DNA of 64,000 bases, taken from positions 62,001-126,000 of the forward strand of contig NZ_BHVX01000011.1 in NCBI RefSeq assembly GCF_003851545.1, written 5' to 3'. Both the position numbers and the translations under genes were made by a program. Below are positions 16,897 to 26,523 of the stretch, piece by piece. How positions within the stretch are numbered: position 1 is the stretch's first letter; every line of letters begins with the position of its first letter. Source of the DNA: Ralstonia sp. SET104 (GTDB lineage Bacteria; Pseudomonadota; Gammaproteobacteria; Burkholderiales; Burkholderiaceae). A model generated the notes under the pieces. It was not told where the DNA came from. It saw only the letters and a program-made list of their open reading frames with translations, and searched no databases.

Positions 16897-19311
16897 ATGA
16901 ACGAGACCATGCACAACGCCTCTTCCCGACTCACCGTTCGCGCCATCGTCCTGGCATGCTGCGCAACAATGGTGGCCGGCTCGATGCCAGTCTTTGCCGC
17001 CCCGCCGAGCACGGCATCCGCCCAGAACGGCGCCGCTGGCAACCCGGGGGATGAGGTCTCGCTGAATTTCGTCAACGCGGATCTGGACTCGGTGGTCAAG
17101 GCCGTGGGCCAGGCCACCGGCAAGAACTTCATCGTCGACCCGCGCGTGAAAGGCACTGTCAACCTCGTCACTGAAAAGCCGGTGACGCGCTCGCAGGCGC
17201 TGGAATCTCTCGGCTCAATCCTGCGCATGCAGGGCTACGCGATTGTCGAGGGCAACGGTTTCACCAAGGTTGTGCCAGAAGCCGACGCCAAGCTGCAGGG
17301 CTCCCCCACCAGCGTGGGCGCTGCGGGCTCACGCGGCGGTGAACAGGTCGTCACGCAGGTCTTCCGCCTGCAGCATGAGTCGGCCAACAACCTGGTGCCG
17401 GTGCTGCGCCCGATGATCGCGCCCAACAACACGATCACCGCGTACCCGGCCAACAACACGCTGGTCATTACCGACTACGCCGACAACCTGCGCCGCATCG
17501 GCCGCATCATCGCCTCGATCGACACGCCCGTAGCCGGCGAGACCGAGCTGATTGCGCTGAAGAACGCCGTGGCGATCGACGTGGCCGCCACGCTGCAAAA
17601 GCTGCTCGACCCGTCAGCCGGCGGCACGGGTGGCGCGGCCGCCGGCGCGGCGCTGTCGGACCCGAGCCTGCGTACCTCCGTAGTGGCCGAGCCGCGCTCG
17701 AACAGTGTGATGATCCGTGCTTCCAGCGCGGCACGCCTGGCGCAGGCCAAGCAACTGATTGCCAAGCTGGACGTGCCCAACGCACGCCCCGGCAATATCT
17801 GGGTGGTGCCGCTCAAGAACGCCAACGCGGTGCAACTGGCAACCACGCTGCGCGCCATCGTGGCGGCGGATGCCACGCTGTCGGCAGCGTCGGCCACCAG
17901 CCCTGGCGGCCAGAGCGCCGCGCAAGGCGCCACGTCGCAGCCGACGGGCGGCATGAGCAGCGCGCAAAACCAGAACACGCAGAACACCAACTACGGCTCG
18001 GGCTCGGGCTCGGGCAGCGGCTCGGGGAGCAGCGGCTCTTCGTTCCGTGCCTCGTTCGGGCAGAACAACACGCCGACCACCGGCGGCATCATCCAGGCCG
18101 ATCCGGCCACCAACGCACTCATCATCACTGCCAGCGAGCCGGTCTACCGCAACCTGCGCGCCGTGATCGACGACCTGGATGCGCGCCGCGCGCAGGTCTA
18201 CATCGAATCGATGATCGTCGAGGTGACGGCCACCAAGGCCTCGCAGCTCGGCATCCAGTGGCTGGTGGGCGGAGGCGGACCGGGCACGTTCGTCGGTGGC
18301 GGCACCAACTACGGCACCGGCTCGGGCAACTTGATCAGCCTGGCCGGTACGATCGCCGCCATCGGCTCGGGCGGCATCGGCAGCACAGCAGCACAAACGG
18401 CGCTGGGTAACCTCAACGTTGGCCAACTCAACGGCGGTAACTTCGGGGTGTTCAACAGGGGCAGCGGCTTGGGCGTGCTTCTGTCGGCGCTCGGTTCGGA
18501 CGGCTCGGTCAACGTGCTGTCCACGCCCAACCTGATCACGCTGGATAACGAGGAAGCCAAGATCCTGATCGGCCAGAACGTGCCGATCACCACGGGCTCG
18601 TATGCGCAGACCGGCAGCGCGGCCTCGGTCACGCCGTTTCAGACGTTCGACCGCAAGGACGTGGGCATCACGCTGCGCGTCAAGCCGCAGATCACCGATG
18701 GCGGGCTGGTGAAGCTGCAGATCTTCCAGGAATCGTCGGCAGTGGTGCCAGGCACGCAGAATGCGACGCAAGGCCCGACCACCAACGTACGGTCGATTGA
18801 AACCAATGTGCTCGCAAATGACGGCCAAGTCGTCGTGCTGGGCGGCCTGCTGGAAGACAACTACCAGGACGGCGAACAGAAGGTGCCAGGCCTGGGCGAC
18901 ATCCCGCTGTTGGGCGCGCTGTTCCGCTCGGAGAACAAAACGCGTGTGAAGACCAACCTGCTGGTGTTCCTGCGCCCGATCATCCTGCGCACGGCGGATG
19001 CCACCGGCGCGCTGTCGGACAACCGCTACAGCTACATGCGCGACACGCAGCAGGGTTTTGTCTCGCCGAACATGTTGCCGACTACCTCCGACAAAGACAC
19101 ACCGGTGCTGCCCGCGCCGTCAGCCATGCGCCCGGCCGACAACTACGGCGATGTGTCGATCGTGCCGAAGGGGCCGGCCGGCACGCAAGTGCCTCCGGGT
19201 GCCCCGATGCCGATGCCGCAAGGCACCACCCGCAGCCAGCCGCGCCTGCAGAACTTTGCGCCCCCCACTTCGGGCGGCTTCGACAGCAACGCACCAAGGA
19301 ACGGCGGCTGA
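16897..19311 (+). CDS. gspD: Type II secretion secretin GspD
   Basis: About 804 residues forming the outer-membrane channel. A signal peptide (to about PVFAAPPS) is followed by the N0 domain (VSLNFVNADLDSVVKAVGQATGKNFIVDP region), N1-N3 repeats and the secretin core with VNVLSTPNLITLDNEEAKI and VPGLGDIPLLGALFRS. A Gly-Ser repeat linker (~18000-18045) lies in the N3 domain. The C-terminal tail is Pro/Thr-rich; no pilotin gene was seen in the window. Starts at 16885 or 16909 are alternatives. Confidence 0.95.
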   Translation: MNETMHNASSRLTVRAIVLACCATMVAGSMPVFAAPPSTASAQNGAAGNPGDEVSLNFVNADLDSVVKAVGQATGKNFIVDPRVKGTVNLVTEKPVTRSQALESLGSILRMQGYAIVEGNGFTKVVPEADAKLQGSPTSVGAAGSRGGEQVVTQVFRLQHESANNLVPVLRPMIAPNNTITAYPANNTLVITDYADNLRRIGRIIASIDTPVAGETELIALKNAVAIDVAATLQKLLDPSAGGTGGAAAGAALSDPSLRTSVVAEPRSNSVMIRASSAARLAQAKQLIAKLDVPNARPGNIWVVPLKNANAVQLATTLRAIVAADATLSAASATSPGGQSAAQGATSQPTGGMSSAQNQNTQNTNYGSGSGSGSGSGSSGSSFRASFGQNNTPTTGGIIQADPATNALIITASEPVYRNLRAVIDDLDARRAQVYIESMIVEVTATKASQLGIQWLVGGGGPGTFVGGGTNYGTGSGNLISLAGTIAAIGSGGIGSTAAQTALGNLNVGQLNGGNFGVFNRGSGLGVLLSALGSDGSVNVLSTPNLITLDNEEAKILIGQNVPITTGSYAQTGSAASVTPFQTFDRKDVGITLRVKPQITDGGLVKLQIFQESSAVVPGTQNATQGPTTNVRSIETNVLANDGQVVVLGGLLEDNYQDGEQKVPGLGDIPLLGALFRSENKTRVKTNLLVFLRPIILRTADATGALSDNRYSYMRDTQQGFVSPNMLPTTSDKDTPVLPAPSAMRPADNYGDVSIVPKGPAGTQVPPGAPMPMPQGTTRSQPRLQNFAPPTSGGFDSNAPRNGG

Positions 19312-19323
19312 GGACACCACACC

Positions 19324-20883
19324 ATGGCAACGACGCAAGCCCCGACCACCGACGTCAACACGCTTGAGCCGCCCTCGCAGTCGGCCGTGCGGCTTGTGCC
19401 GTACGCGTTTGCGCGTGACGCCAGGCTGCTCGTCGCCCGCCAGGACGTCGACACGCTAGAAGTGTGGGTCTGCCCCGAAACCTCGCGCACGGCGCTGGCC
19501 GAACTCGGCCGCGTATTTGGCGCACTGGAACTGGTCACGCTCGACGCGGCAGCGGTCTCCGCCGCGACGCAAACCGCGTACAACGCGCAGGACGGCAGCG
19601 CCGCGCAGGTCGTCGGCGAGGTGGAAGGCGAGGTCGATCTCTCGCGCCTGATGCAGGACATTCCCGCCGTGGAAGACCTGCTCGAATCCGAAGACGACGC
19701 GCCGATCATCCGCATGATCAACGCGCTGCTCACACAGGCCGCGCGCGAAGGTGCATCGGACATCCACATCGAGCCGTTCGAGAACGCATCGGTGGTGCGC
19801 TTTCGGGTGGACGGCACGCTGCGCGACGTGGTGCGCCCGAAGAAGGCGCTGCATGGTGCGCTGATCTCGCGTATCAAGATCATGGCGCAGCTCGACATTG
19901 CAGAGAAACGCCTGCCGCAAGACGGCCGCATCACGCTGCGCGTGGGCGGTCGCCCGGTGGATGTGCGTGTGAGCACGCTGCCCACCGGCCACGGCGAGCG
20001 CGCGGTGCTGCGTCTGCTCGACAAAGAGGCCGGCCGGCTCGACCTCGGCAGGCTCGGCATGGGCGCCGGCACGCTGGCGCGCTTTGACCACCTGATCAAT
20101 CAGCCGCACGGCATCGTGCTGGTCACCGGCCCGACGGGTTCGGGCAAGACGACCACGCTGTATGCGGCGCTGTCGCGGCTCGATGCAGCATCCACCAACA
20201 TCATGACGGTGGAAGACCCGATCGAGTACGACCTCGACGGCATCGGCCAGACGCAGGTCAACCCGAAGATCGACATGACCTTCGCCAAAGCCCTGCGCGC
20301 CATCCTGCGTCAAGACCCGGACGTGGTCATGATCGGGGAAATCCGCGATCTGGAAACCGCGCAGATTGCCGTGCAGGCCTCGCTCACCGGCCATCTGGTG
20401 CTGGCGACGCTGCACACGAACGATTCGGCTTCTGCCGTGACGCGGCTGATCGACATGGGGATCGAGCCGTTCCTGCTGTCGTCGTCATTGCTGGGTGTGT
20501 TGGCGCAGCGGCTGGTGCGCCGCCTTTGCGTGCATTGCCGCCGCGAGGAAGTGCTCGAACTCACGCCCGCTGAAGTAGAAGCCGTGGCCGGCACGCCGGT
20601 TGCAGAGGGGGTGGCGGTGGCGACCCCGGCGCGCAAATCGGTGTGGCATCACGTCGGCTGCGAGCGTTGCAGCAACTCCGGCTACCAGGGCCGTACCGGC
20701 GTGTACGAACTGTTGACCGTCACGCCCGAAATCCAAACGATGATCCACCGCCAGGCCGCTGAATCCGAGATCAAGGCGTTCGCCATCGGCCAGGGCATGC
20801 AGACCATGCGCATGGACGCACAGCGCTGGATCGACACGGGCGCCACGTCGCTGGAAGAAGTGCTGCGCGTCACACGTGACTAA
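19324..20883 (+). CDS. gspE: Type II secretion ATPase GspE
   Basis: A 519-residue cytoplasmic hexameric ATPase that powers pseudopilus assembly. Visible are the Walker A GPTGSGKTTTLYAAL, the Asp box and Walker B area (LRQDPDVVMIGEIRD), the His box (TGHLVLATLHTNDSASAVTRL) and the zinc-binding CVHC...CERC pair near residues 400-455. It starts 12 bases after gspD. Confidence 0.96.
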   Translation: MATTQAPTTDVNTLEPPSQSAVRLVPYAFARDARLLVARQDVDTLEVWVCPETSRTALAELGRVFGALELVTLDAAAVSAATQTAYNAQDGSAAQVVGEVEGEVDLSRLMQDIPAVEDLLESEDDAPIIRMINALLTQAAREGASDIHIEPFENASVVRFRVDGTLRDVVRPKKALHGALISRIKIMAQLDIAEKRLPQDGRITLRVGGRPVDVRVSTLPTGHGERAVLRLLDKEAGRLDLGRLGMGAGTLARFDHLINQPHGIVLVTGPTGSGKTTTLYAALSRLDAASTNIMTVEDPIEYDLDGIGQTQVNPKIDMTFAKALRAILRQDPDVVMIGEIRDLETAQIAVQASLTGHLVLATLHTNDSASAVTRLIDMGIEPFLLSSSLLGVLAQRLVRRLCVHCRREEVLELTPAEVEAVAGTPVAEGVAVATPARKSVWHHVGCERCSNSGYQGRTGVYELLTVTPEIQTMIHRQAAESEIKAFAIGQGMQTMRMDAQRWIDTGATSLEEVLRVTRD

Positions 20884-20909
20884 ATAAAGCGGGATCAAAC
20901 GAATAGCGC

Positions 20910-22121
20910 ATGCCAGCCTTCCGCTACGAAGCCGCCGACGCCGCCGGCAAAACCGACAAAGGTGTCATCGAAGCTGACAGCGCACGCCAGGCGCGCACGC
21001 TGTTGCGCGCACGCGGGCTCACGCCGCTGGTGGTCGACGCCCTGGGCGCGCAGGCCGCCAAGCGCAGCGGCTCGGGCTTGGGCAAGCGGCTTTCCGCACA
21101 GGAAAACGCACTGGTCACGCGCCAGCTCGCCAGCCTGTTGGTTGCGGGCCTGCCGCTGGATGAGGCACTCGCCGCGCTGGCCGATCAAGCCGAACGTGCC
21201 TATGTGGGCGAATTGCTCGCCGCCATCCGCGCGGAAGTGGTGGGCGGCAGCGCGTTGTCAGTCGCGCTGGCACAGCATCCGAAGGATTTTCCGGACATCT
21301 ACCGCGCGCTGGTTTCCGCTGGCGAACACTCGGGCAACCTGGGCCTCGTGCTCTCACGTCTGGCCGATTACATCGAAAGCCGCAACGCGCTGACCTCGAA
21401 GATCAAGCTGGCGTTCACCTACCCGGCCATCGTCACGGTGGTGGCGTTTGCGATCGTGATCTTCCTGCTGTCGTACGTGGTGCCGCAGGTGGTGAGCGTA
21501 TTTGCTAACACCAAGCAAAAGCTGCCGACGCTCACGATCATCATGCTGTGGCTGTCGGACTTCGTGCGGAACTGGGGCTGGCTGGCAGCCATCGTGCTGG
21601 CAGCGCTGGGGGTGCTGATCCGCAACCTGCTCAAGCAACCGGCGTTGCGTTTGTCGTGGCACAAATGGCTGCTGACAGCGCCGCTGTTCGGCAAGCTTGT
21701 TCGTGGCTACAACACCGCACGGTTTGCGAGCACGTTGGCAATTCTGACCAGCGCGGGTGTGCCGATTCTGCGTGGATTGCAGGCCGCCGGGGAGACGTTG
21801 AATAACGTCGCGCTCAAAACCAATGTGGAAGACGCGTCTACGCGCGTGCGGGAAGGGACGTCACTGGCGCGGGCGCTGGCGGCGCAGAATCAGTTTCCGC
21901 CGGTGCTGGTGCACTTGATTCGCTCCGGCGAAGCGACAGGCAATCTGCCTGCGATGCTGGAGCGTGCGGCGCAAGGTGAAGCGCAAGAGCTTGAGCGGCG
22001 GACGCTGTTCCTGACTGGCTTGCTGGAACCGGCGCTGATTCTCACGATGGGCCTTGTGGTGCTGCTCATCGTGCTGGCCGTGTTGATGCCGATTATTGAG
22101 ATCAACCAGCTGGTGCACTGA
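20910..22121 (+). CDS. gspF: Type II secretion inner-membrane platform protein GspF
   Basis: A 403-residue polytopic protein with two cytoplasmic GspF domains (residues ~70-190 and ~275-395) and three membrane helices, including IVTVVAFAIVIFLLSYVVPQ and the C-terminal LILTMGLVVLLIVLAVLMPI. It is the last gene of the operon. No clear terminator follows; the next bases lead into the less GC-rich island. Confidence 0.95.
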   Translation: MPAFRYEAADAAGKTDKGVIEADSARQARTLLRARGLTPLVVDALGAQAAKRSGSGLGKRLSAQENALVTRQLASLLVAGLPLDEALAALADQAERAYVGELLAAIRAEVVGGSALSVALAQHPKDFPDIYRALVSAGEHSGNLGLVLSRLADYIESRNALTSKIKLAFTYPAIVTVVAFAIVIFLLSYVVPQVVSVFANTKQKLPTLTIIMLWLSDFVRNWGWLAAIVLAALGVLIRNLLKQPALRLSWHKWLLTAPLFGKLVRGYNTARFASTLAILTSAGVPILRGLQAAGETLNNVALKTNVEDASTRVREGTSLARALAAQNQFPPVLVHLIRSGEATGNLPAMLERAAQGEAQELERRTLFLTGLLEPALILTMGLVVLLIVLAVLMPIIEINQLVH

Positions 22122-22614
22122 CTGGCTCTTTTTGCTGGTGCATCCCCTGCGTCAACGCGCAGTACCGCTGTTGTCTGGCGTGGTTCGCTCCAGACCATGA
22201 AGGCGGCCAATCCAATGGCAGCGGGTTGCTTTCAAGAGCAATGGACCGTTGCATACGAGCATGCCGCAGCGCTCGGCCCCGGCACCGGTCTCCCGCCTCT
22301 GCTCCCATGGGTACACCCATCGGCTGCCCGTGAATCTCGATTGATTCATTCTGTCGAGTTTTCTTAATCAGAAGATTCTCTTTTCTAAGTTCGCTGATTT
22401 TTCGGTGGAATGCTCCACCCACTAATCAGGAAGATGCATTTTTGTCAAATCACCCCCGCTGAGTTCAGACATTGATTAAATGAATGTCGCAGGCATCGCT
22501 CTTGCCGCGCGACTTGCGCCCGCTTTTCGAAAGTCGGTCTGCACTGACCCGATGCCGCGAGAAAACGTCAGTCACCGATTGGCTGCGCCATATCCATGTC
22601 ACTGAGGACTCATC
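22122..22614. other. Gene-free, AT-richer stretch between gspF and the aspzincin gene
   Basis: I see no supportable gene in these 493 bases. The composition shifts to more A and T after about 22330. A perfect 6-bp hairpin GGTGGA-ATGC-TCCACC (22404-22419) has no T-run after it. I looked for a HrpB-type box (TTCG-N16-TTCG) used for Ralstonia type III effectors and did not find one. This stretch likely holds the promoter of the next gene. Confidence 0.5.
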
Positions 22615-24273
22615 ATGTACATTCCCGCCACAAATTCTGATCACCCAATCGATTCGCAGAGTGTGCCGCCTGAACCGAGCAACGCCTCACGGACCGGAGG
22701 CTCCGGCTTTGAAACCCCGTTATTCCAGCACGCGCCTTCTCAAGATCGTGTGAGCCTCTTCAACTATCGAACGCCCGACAGCAATCTGCTGGGCTTGCAG
22801 CCGGACCAGCAAGGTATTTACACCCGAACCGATTCCCACGGAAATACAAGCCATTTCACGCGCATTGAAGGCAATACTTATCAACTCGGCAATTTCCAAA
22901 TGCAAGAAGGCAATAGACCGACTTGGGGCCTGATGAATCCCCGCACGGGCGGCGAGGTTCTTCGGCTGGAAAATCAGGGCGGCGCATGGCGACCGATAGA
23001 ACCCGCACATGCGCTAAACAACCTATACGCCACGACGCCCGAGGGCCACATTTCATTTGCGAACGACGACGGCATCAAAAAAATCGAGCGTGCGATTATC
23101 CGGCTGCACGAGCCGTGGGATCCCAGAACGAGTGACGCCATGGTCCGGCTGTATGGTCCAGGCATCCTGACCCCAGAAGGCAAGGATGCCGTCGAGCAAC
23201 AATTCATCAAAACGTTAAACGCCATCAAATACAGCCGCGCGACCAATGGCGCGGATGAATCCATCGCCTGGAATGGCATCGACGGCACAGACGCGATAGG
23301 AGTCAGCCGCCCGAACGGACGCATTGAGTTTTCTGGTGGAGCAGTGCGCGACCTGAATGCGCGTGCCTTTACCGAACTGAATATTCACGAGCACACCCAT
23401 AAAGGGGCAAGCGCTAAAGATCAGTGGTACCAATCCTTCCCTGAAAGTGGGCGAAGTCCGAACTATGGCAACCATCTGGCACCCTTTACGTTCAACAATG
23501 CCGTCAACAACGCCGACACGCTGACGTTAAGCGTGCGAGTGTTGACTGATTCCGGCACATTTCGTCCGGCTGGTTCGTATGGTGCGCCGCCTGAGTCAGG
23601 CTACGCCCCACGGCCCAAGCACCAAGAGCTGGCGTTGGGCAAACAGCCACCGGCTGGGCAATCGCAGGACAGGTTCGAATTCGAACGATACGAGCCGGGC
23701 AAGTCGGACAATTGGGCCATTGAAGGTGCCGAGCTCCATCGCCTTGCGCAGGAACATGCATCGCAAGCGCGTCCGCATACCGCGAGCTCGGGGCACTTGC
23801 GAGCACCTAACGCAGTGGCCGGTGCGGTGGCTGGCCTGTATGCACTGACCCGCAGCACGCCCGCGCCTGCTGCGCTGTGGCATCAGCAAGCAATCAACTC
23901 ACACGCGGCGGGCAGCCAAGCGGCGGCAGCGCTGTCCGGCCACACAGGTGAAGTCGGTCAACAGGCAGTCTCTGAGGATTTGCGCCATGACCGTATCGAG
24001 ATTCGAAAGCTTGCTTCGGGGCGGCTATCGGGGGCTGCGGCGCGGCATCTGCCCGAGCAAGACACAATGCATGCCTTGAAGGTGGGGCGCAGAGATGCGC
24101 GAGATACCGAAAGCGCAAACGCCCATCATCACAAATCTCAGCACATGGAGTCGAACGCAGGCTCTCGCGAGCGGCAAGCCATTTCCGATCTGGCGCACGG
24201 CCGCGGTCAGCTTGGCCGCACAGAAATGCCTGCCCGGTTGCAACCCGAGGCTGGGTTGGGGTTGGAACGCTAA
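22615..24273 (+). CDS. Predicted aspzincin (M35-like) metallopeptidase, probable secreted effector or toxin
   Basis: A 552-residue protein I cannot place in a named family. Residues 258-262 are HEHTH, a zinc HEXXH site, preceded by a helix-like FTELNI. It is followed by Asp269-x-x-Tyr272 and by the NAVNNADTLTL segment (~295-305). HEXXH plus Asp plus a closing NAD-type segment is the layout of aspzincins (deuterolysin / lysine-specific M35 peptidases). There is no signal peptide or membrane helix; the N-terminus is Ser/Pro-rich. Residues ~330-552 are Ala/His/Arg-rich with no recognised domain. The ATG has GAGGA at good spacing. Base composition is less GC-rich than its neighbours, suggesting transfer. 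Function as an effector or toxin is inference. Confidence 0.6.
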   Translation: MYIPATNSDHPIDSQSVPPEPSNASRTGGSGFETPLFQHAPSQDRVSLFNYRTPDSNLLGLQPDQQGIYTRTDSHGNTSHFTRIEGNTYQLGNFQMQEGNRPTWGLMNPRTGGEVLRLENQGGAWRPIEPAHALNNLYATTPEGHISFANDDGIKKIERAIIRLHEPWDPRTSDAMVRLYGPGILTPEGKDAVEQQFIKTLNAIKYSRATNGADESIAWNGIDGTDAIGVSRPNGRIEFSGGAVRDLNARAFTELNIHEHTHKGASAKDQWYQSFPESGRSPNYGNHLAPFTFNNAVNNADTLTLSVRVLTDSGTFRPAGSYGAPPESGYAPRPKHQELALGKQPPAGQSQDRFEFERYEPGKSDNWAIEGAELHRLAQEHASQARPHTASSGHLRAPNAVAGAVAGLYALTRSTPAPAALWHQQAINSHAAGSQAAAALSGHTGEVGQQAVSEDLRHDRIEIRKLASGRLSGAAARHLPEQDTMHALKVGRRDARDTESANAHHHKSQHMESNAGSRERQAISDLAHGRGQLGRTEMPARLQPEAGLGLER

Positions 24274-24352
24274 TCAATGGTCAGGTCATGCAGGTGATAT
24301 CGCTACCAACCCCGGTTTCACCCAAGTGACCTTGCCCGGTTCGTCTCGAACG

Positions 24353-24655
24353 TCATAGCGCCGAGCGCGCCAGCACCAGGCCATCGACGTGCGTGATGGT
24401 CACACACACCTGCGCTCCGCTGGCGGCCAGCCTGAGCATGCGGCTGCCGTTGGAGCCGTGGATGTAGAGGTGATCCCCATCGCGCCAGCATGCTGTCGGG
24501 ATGCAATGCACGCCGTGCCCGTCCGCAAAGGCGATGTGGCAAACGTAGGCACCGTCGAGGATGGCGTGCAGCGTGGCCGCATCGTAGTGGCTGCGGCGGG
24601 CGACACGGTTTACACGCGTGCGATCCGTGGGTGGGGTTGCAGAAGCTGTCGTCAT
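24353..24655 (-). pseudogene. Truncated pyridoxamine-5'-phosphate-oxidase-like protein
   Basis: The 100 visible codons match the N-terminal half of the FMN-binding split-barrel family (VARRSHYDAATLHAILD, then CWRDGDHLYIHGSNGSRMLR, then VCVTITHVDGLVLARSA). Proteins of this sort normally continue after LARSAF with HHSMNYRS and about 100 further residues. Here the frame stops right after LARSAL, and the DNA beyond belongs to the aspzincin island. The gene is divergent from a MocR regulator, the usual neighbour and controller of such oxidases. I read this as a gene cut by the island junction near 24355. Confidence 0.7.
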
Positions 24656-24748
24656 GACAAGGCCCCGAATAGGCAATCGATCTGCCGACGATAAGAAAAC
24701 CGTGGCACCATGCATAGACCCACCAAAATGCTATGTCTTGGAGCCACG

Positions 24749-26218
24749 ATGGACTACGGCGTCCTGCTGTCGAACTACGAACGGACTGTGATGCGCAGCG
24801 AAGGCGTTGCTCGCGCCTCGCAACAACACCGGCTGTATGCGTGTTTGCGCGCGGCGATCCTGAGCGGACAGATTGAAGAAGGCACGCGCCTGGCGCCGTC
24901 GCGCACGCTGGCCGAAGAGCTGGGCATTGCACGCAACTCGGTGCTCTATGCCTACGAGCAGCTCGCCACCGAGGGCTTCGTGCTCAGCCGTCGGCAAGGC
25001 ACGGTGGTGGCGCGCGTGGGCCTGCAGCAAGTGCCCGCGCCGGCGCCCGAAGCGCCACCCGTGCTGTCGCACCGCGTCAAAGATCTGGAGCGCCCGCGCG
25101 GCGGCATGGGCGACCTGTTGCCCTTCCTGCCCGGCACACCTGCGTTGGATGAATTCCCGCTCGCGCAATGGCGCCGCTGCATGGAACGCGGCTGGCGCGG
25201 CGTCGGGCCCGGCCAGATGGGCTACGGCCCGGTGGAAGGCAACGTCGCGTTGCGGCAAGCGGTGGCGGAATACCTGCGCGTCTCGCGTGGTGTGCGCTGC
25301 GACGCGGCGCAGGTGTTCATCACCGACGGCACGCAGAACAGCCTCGACATGTGCGCCCGCACGCTGGCCGATGCGGGCGACACCGCGTGGATCGAGAACC
25401 CCGGCTACTACGGTGCGCGTGCAGCCCTGCAAGCCGCCGACCTCAAGCTGGTACCGGTCGGCGTGGATGCCGATGGCCTCGCCCCGCGTGAAGCAGACTG
25501 GCGCAACGCGCCACCCAAGCTCATCTACATCACGCCATCGCACCAATACCCGCTCGGCGCGGTGATGAGCCTGGAGCGCCGCCTCGCGCTCATCCAGCAC
25601 GCGCGCGCAGCCGGCGCGTGGATCATCGAAGACGACTACGACAGCGAGTTCCGCCACACGGGGGCGCCGCTGTCCGCCGTACAAGGTCTGACTGAGGACG
25701 CGCCGGTCATCTACCTCGGCACGTTCAGCAAGATGCTGTTTCCGGCGCTGCGACTGGGCTACATGGTGGTGCCGCCAGCGCTGGCGCCCGTGCTGAAAAA
25801 GACTGCCGGTGCACTGATGCTGCGCGGGCGCGTGGCCGAGCAGCTTGCGCTGGCGGAGTTCATTGAAGCGGGACATTTCACGCGGCACCTGCGGCGCATG
25901 CGCCGCCTATATGGCGAGCGCCGCGATGCGCTGCAAGCCGCAATCGAGCGACACCTGGGCGGCATCGTCACCGTATCGGGTGGTGCGGGCGGCATGCATC
26001 TTTCCGCGCGGCTTGACGCACCGGTGCCGGATACCGAGGTCAGCCGCGTCGCCCGCGAGCGGGGCATGGTGCTGCGGCCGCTGTCGCGCTTCTGCCTGCC
26101 CGGCACGCTGACCGCGCAATACAACGGCCTCGTGCTCGGCTACGGCAACGTACCTGCCCAAGCAATGGACGGATTGGTGATGCGCATGCGCGACGTGATC
26201 GAAAGCGTTGCCAACTGA
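24749..26218 (+). CDS. MocR/PdxR-type GntR regulator with aminotransferase domain
   Basis: A 489-residue regulator. The N-terminal winged helix (YACLRAAILSGQIEEGTRLAPSRTLAEELG) is fused to a fold-type I aminotransferase domain with the PLP lysine region GTFSKMLFPALRLGYMV. Such proteins sense pyridoxal phosphate or amino acids and usually control a divergent vitamin B6 or amino-acid gene. The divergent neighbour here is the truncated oxidase, so its target may be lost. The ATG at 24749 has GGAG; an upstream ATG (24710) is less likely. Confidence 0.85.
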   Translation: MDYGVLLSNYERTVMRSEGVARASQQHRLYACLRAAILSGQIEEGTRLAPSRTLAEELGIARNSVLYAYEQLATEGFVLSRRQGTVVARVGLQQVPAPAPEAPPVLSHRVKDLERPRGGMGDLLPFLPGTPALDEFPLAQWRRCMERGWRGVGPGQMGYGPVEGNVALRQAVAEYLRVSRGVRCDAAQVFITDGTQNSLDMCARTLADAGDTAWIENPGYYGARAALQAADLKLVPVGVDADGLAPREADWRNAPPKLIYITPSHQYPLGAVMSLERRLALIQHARAAGAWIIEDDYDSEFRHTGAPLSAVQGLTEDAPVIYLGTFSKMLFPALRLGYMVVPPALAPVLKKTAGALMLRGRVAEQLALAEFIEAGHFTRHLRRMRRLYGERRDALQAAIERHLGGIVTVSGGAGGMHLSARLDAPVPDTEVSRVARERGMVLRPLSRFCLPGTLTAQYNGLVLGYGNVPAQAMDGLVMRMRDVIESVAN

Positions 26219-26523
26219 TCGTCAGGTGGTCATCTTGGAGGGCAGCCGCCAGTGCCTCCCCAATCAGCAGATCCGCCAGCAAAGTTGCACGCATCGCACA
26301 ACGCGGGCCGCTGGTCTCGGCAACGATGCACCTGCGTGCATTGAACGCCGCAACCTCGGGAAAACCCACCCCTATTCTTGCTGCGTTGCACGGTGTTCGG
26401 AATGTCACGCGATGCTACGATGCCCGGACCCATGGCTGCCTGCCAGTTTCCACAAGAAGCGGCGCAGGCGGCACCAAAAGAGACCTGCTGCTGGTGATCC
26501 CGGCACACCCACACGGAGCACGC
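26219..26523. other. 305-base leader region before the indolepyruvate oxidoreductase gene
   Basis: I see no gene or RNA structure that I can support. It probably holds the promoter of the following gene. The frame of the next gene is open from 26326, but family similarity begins only at 26524. Confidence 0.4.

Noticed and set aside
22404-22419. Hairpin GGTGGA-ATGC-TCCACC as the gspF terminator
   Set aside because: No T-run follows and it lies 280 bases after the stop.
22122-22614. Hrp-type promoter box for the aspzincin gene
   Set aside because: No TTCG-N16-TTCG spacing was found.
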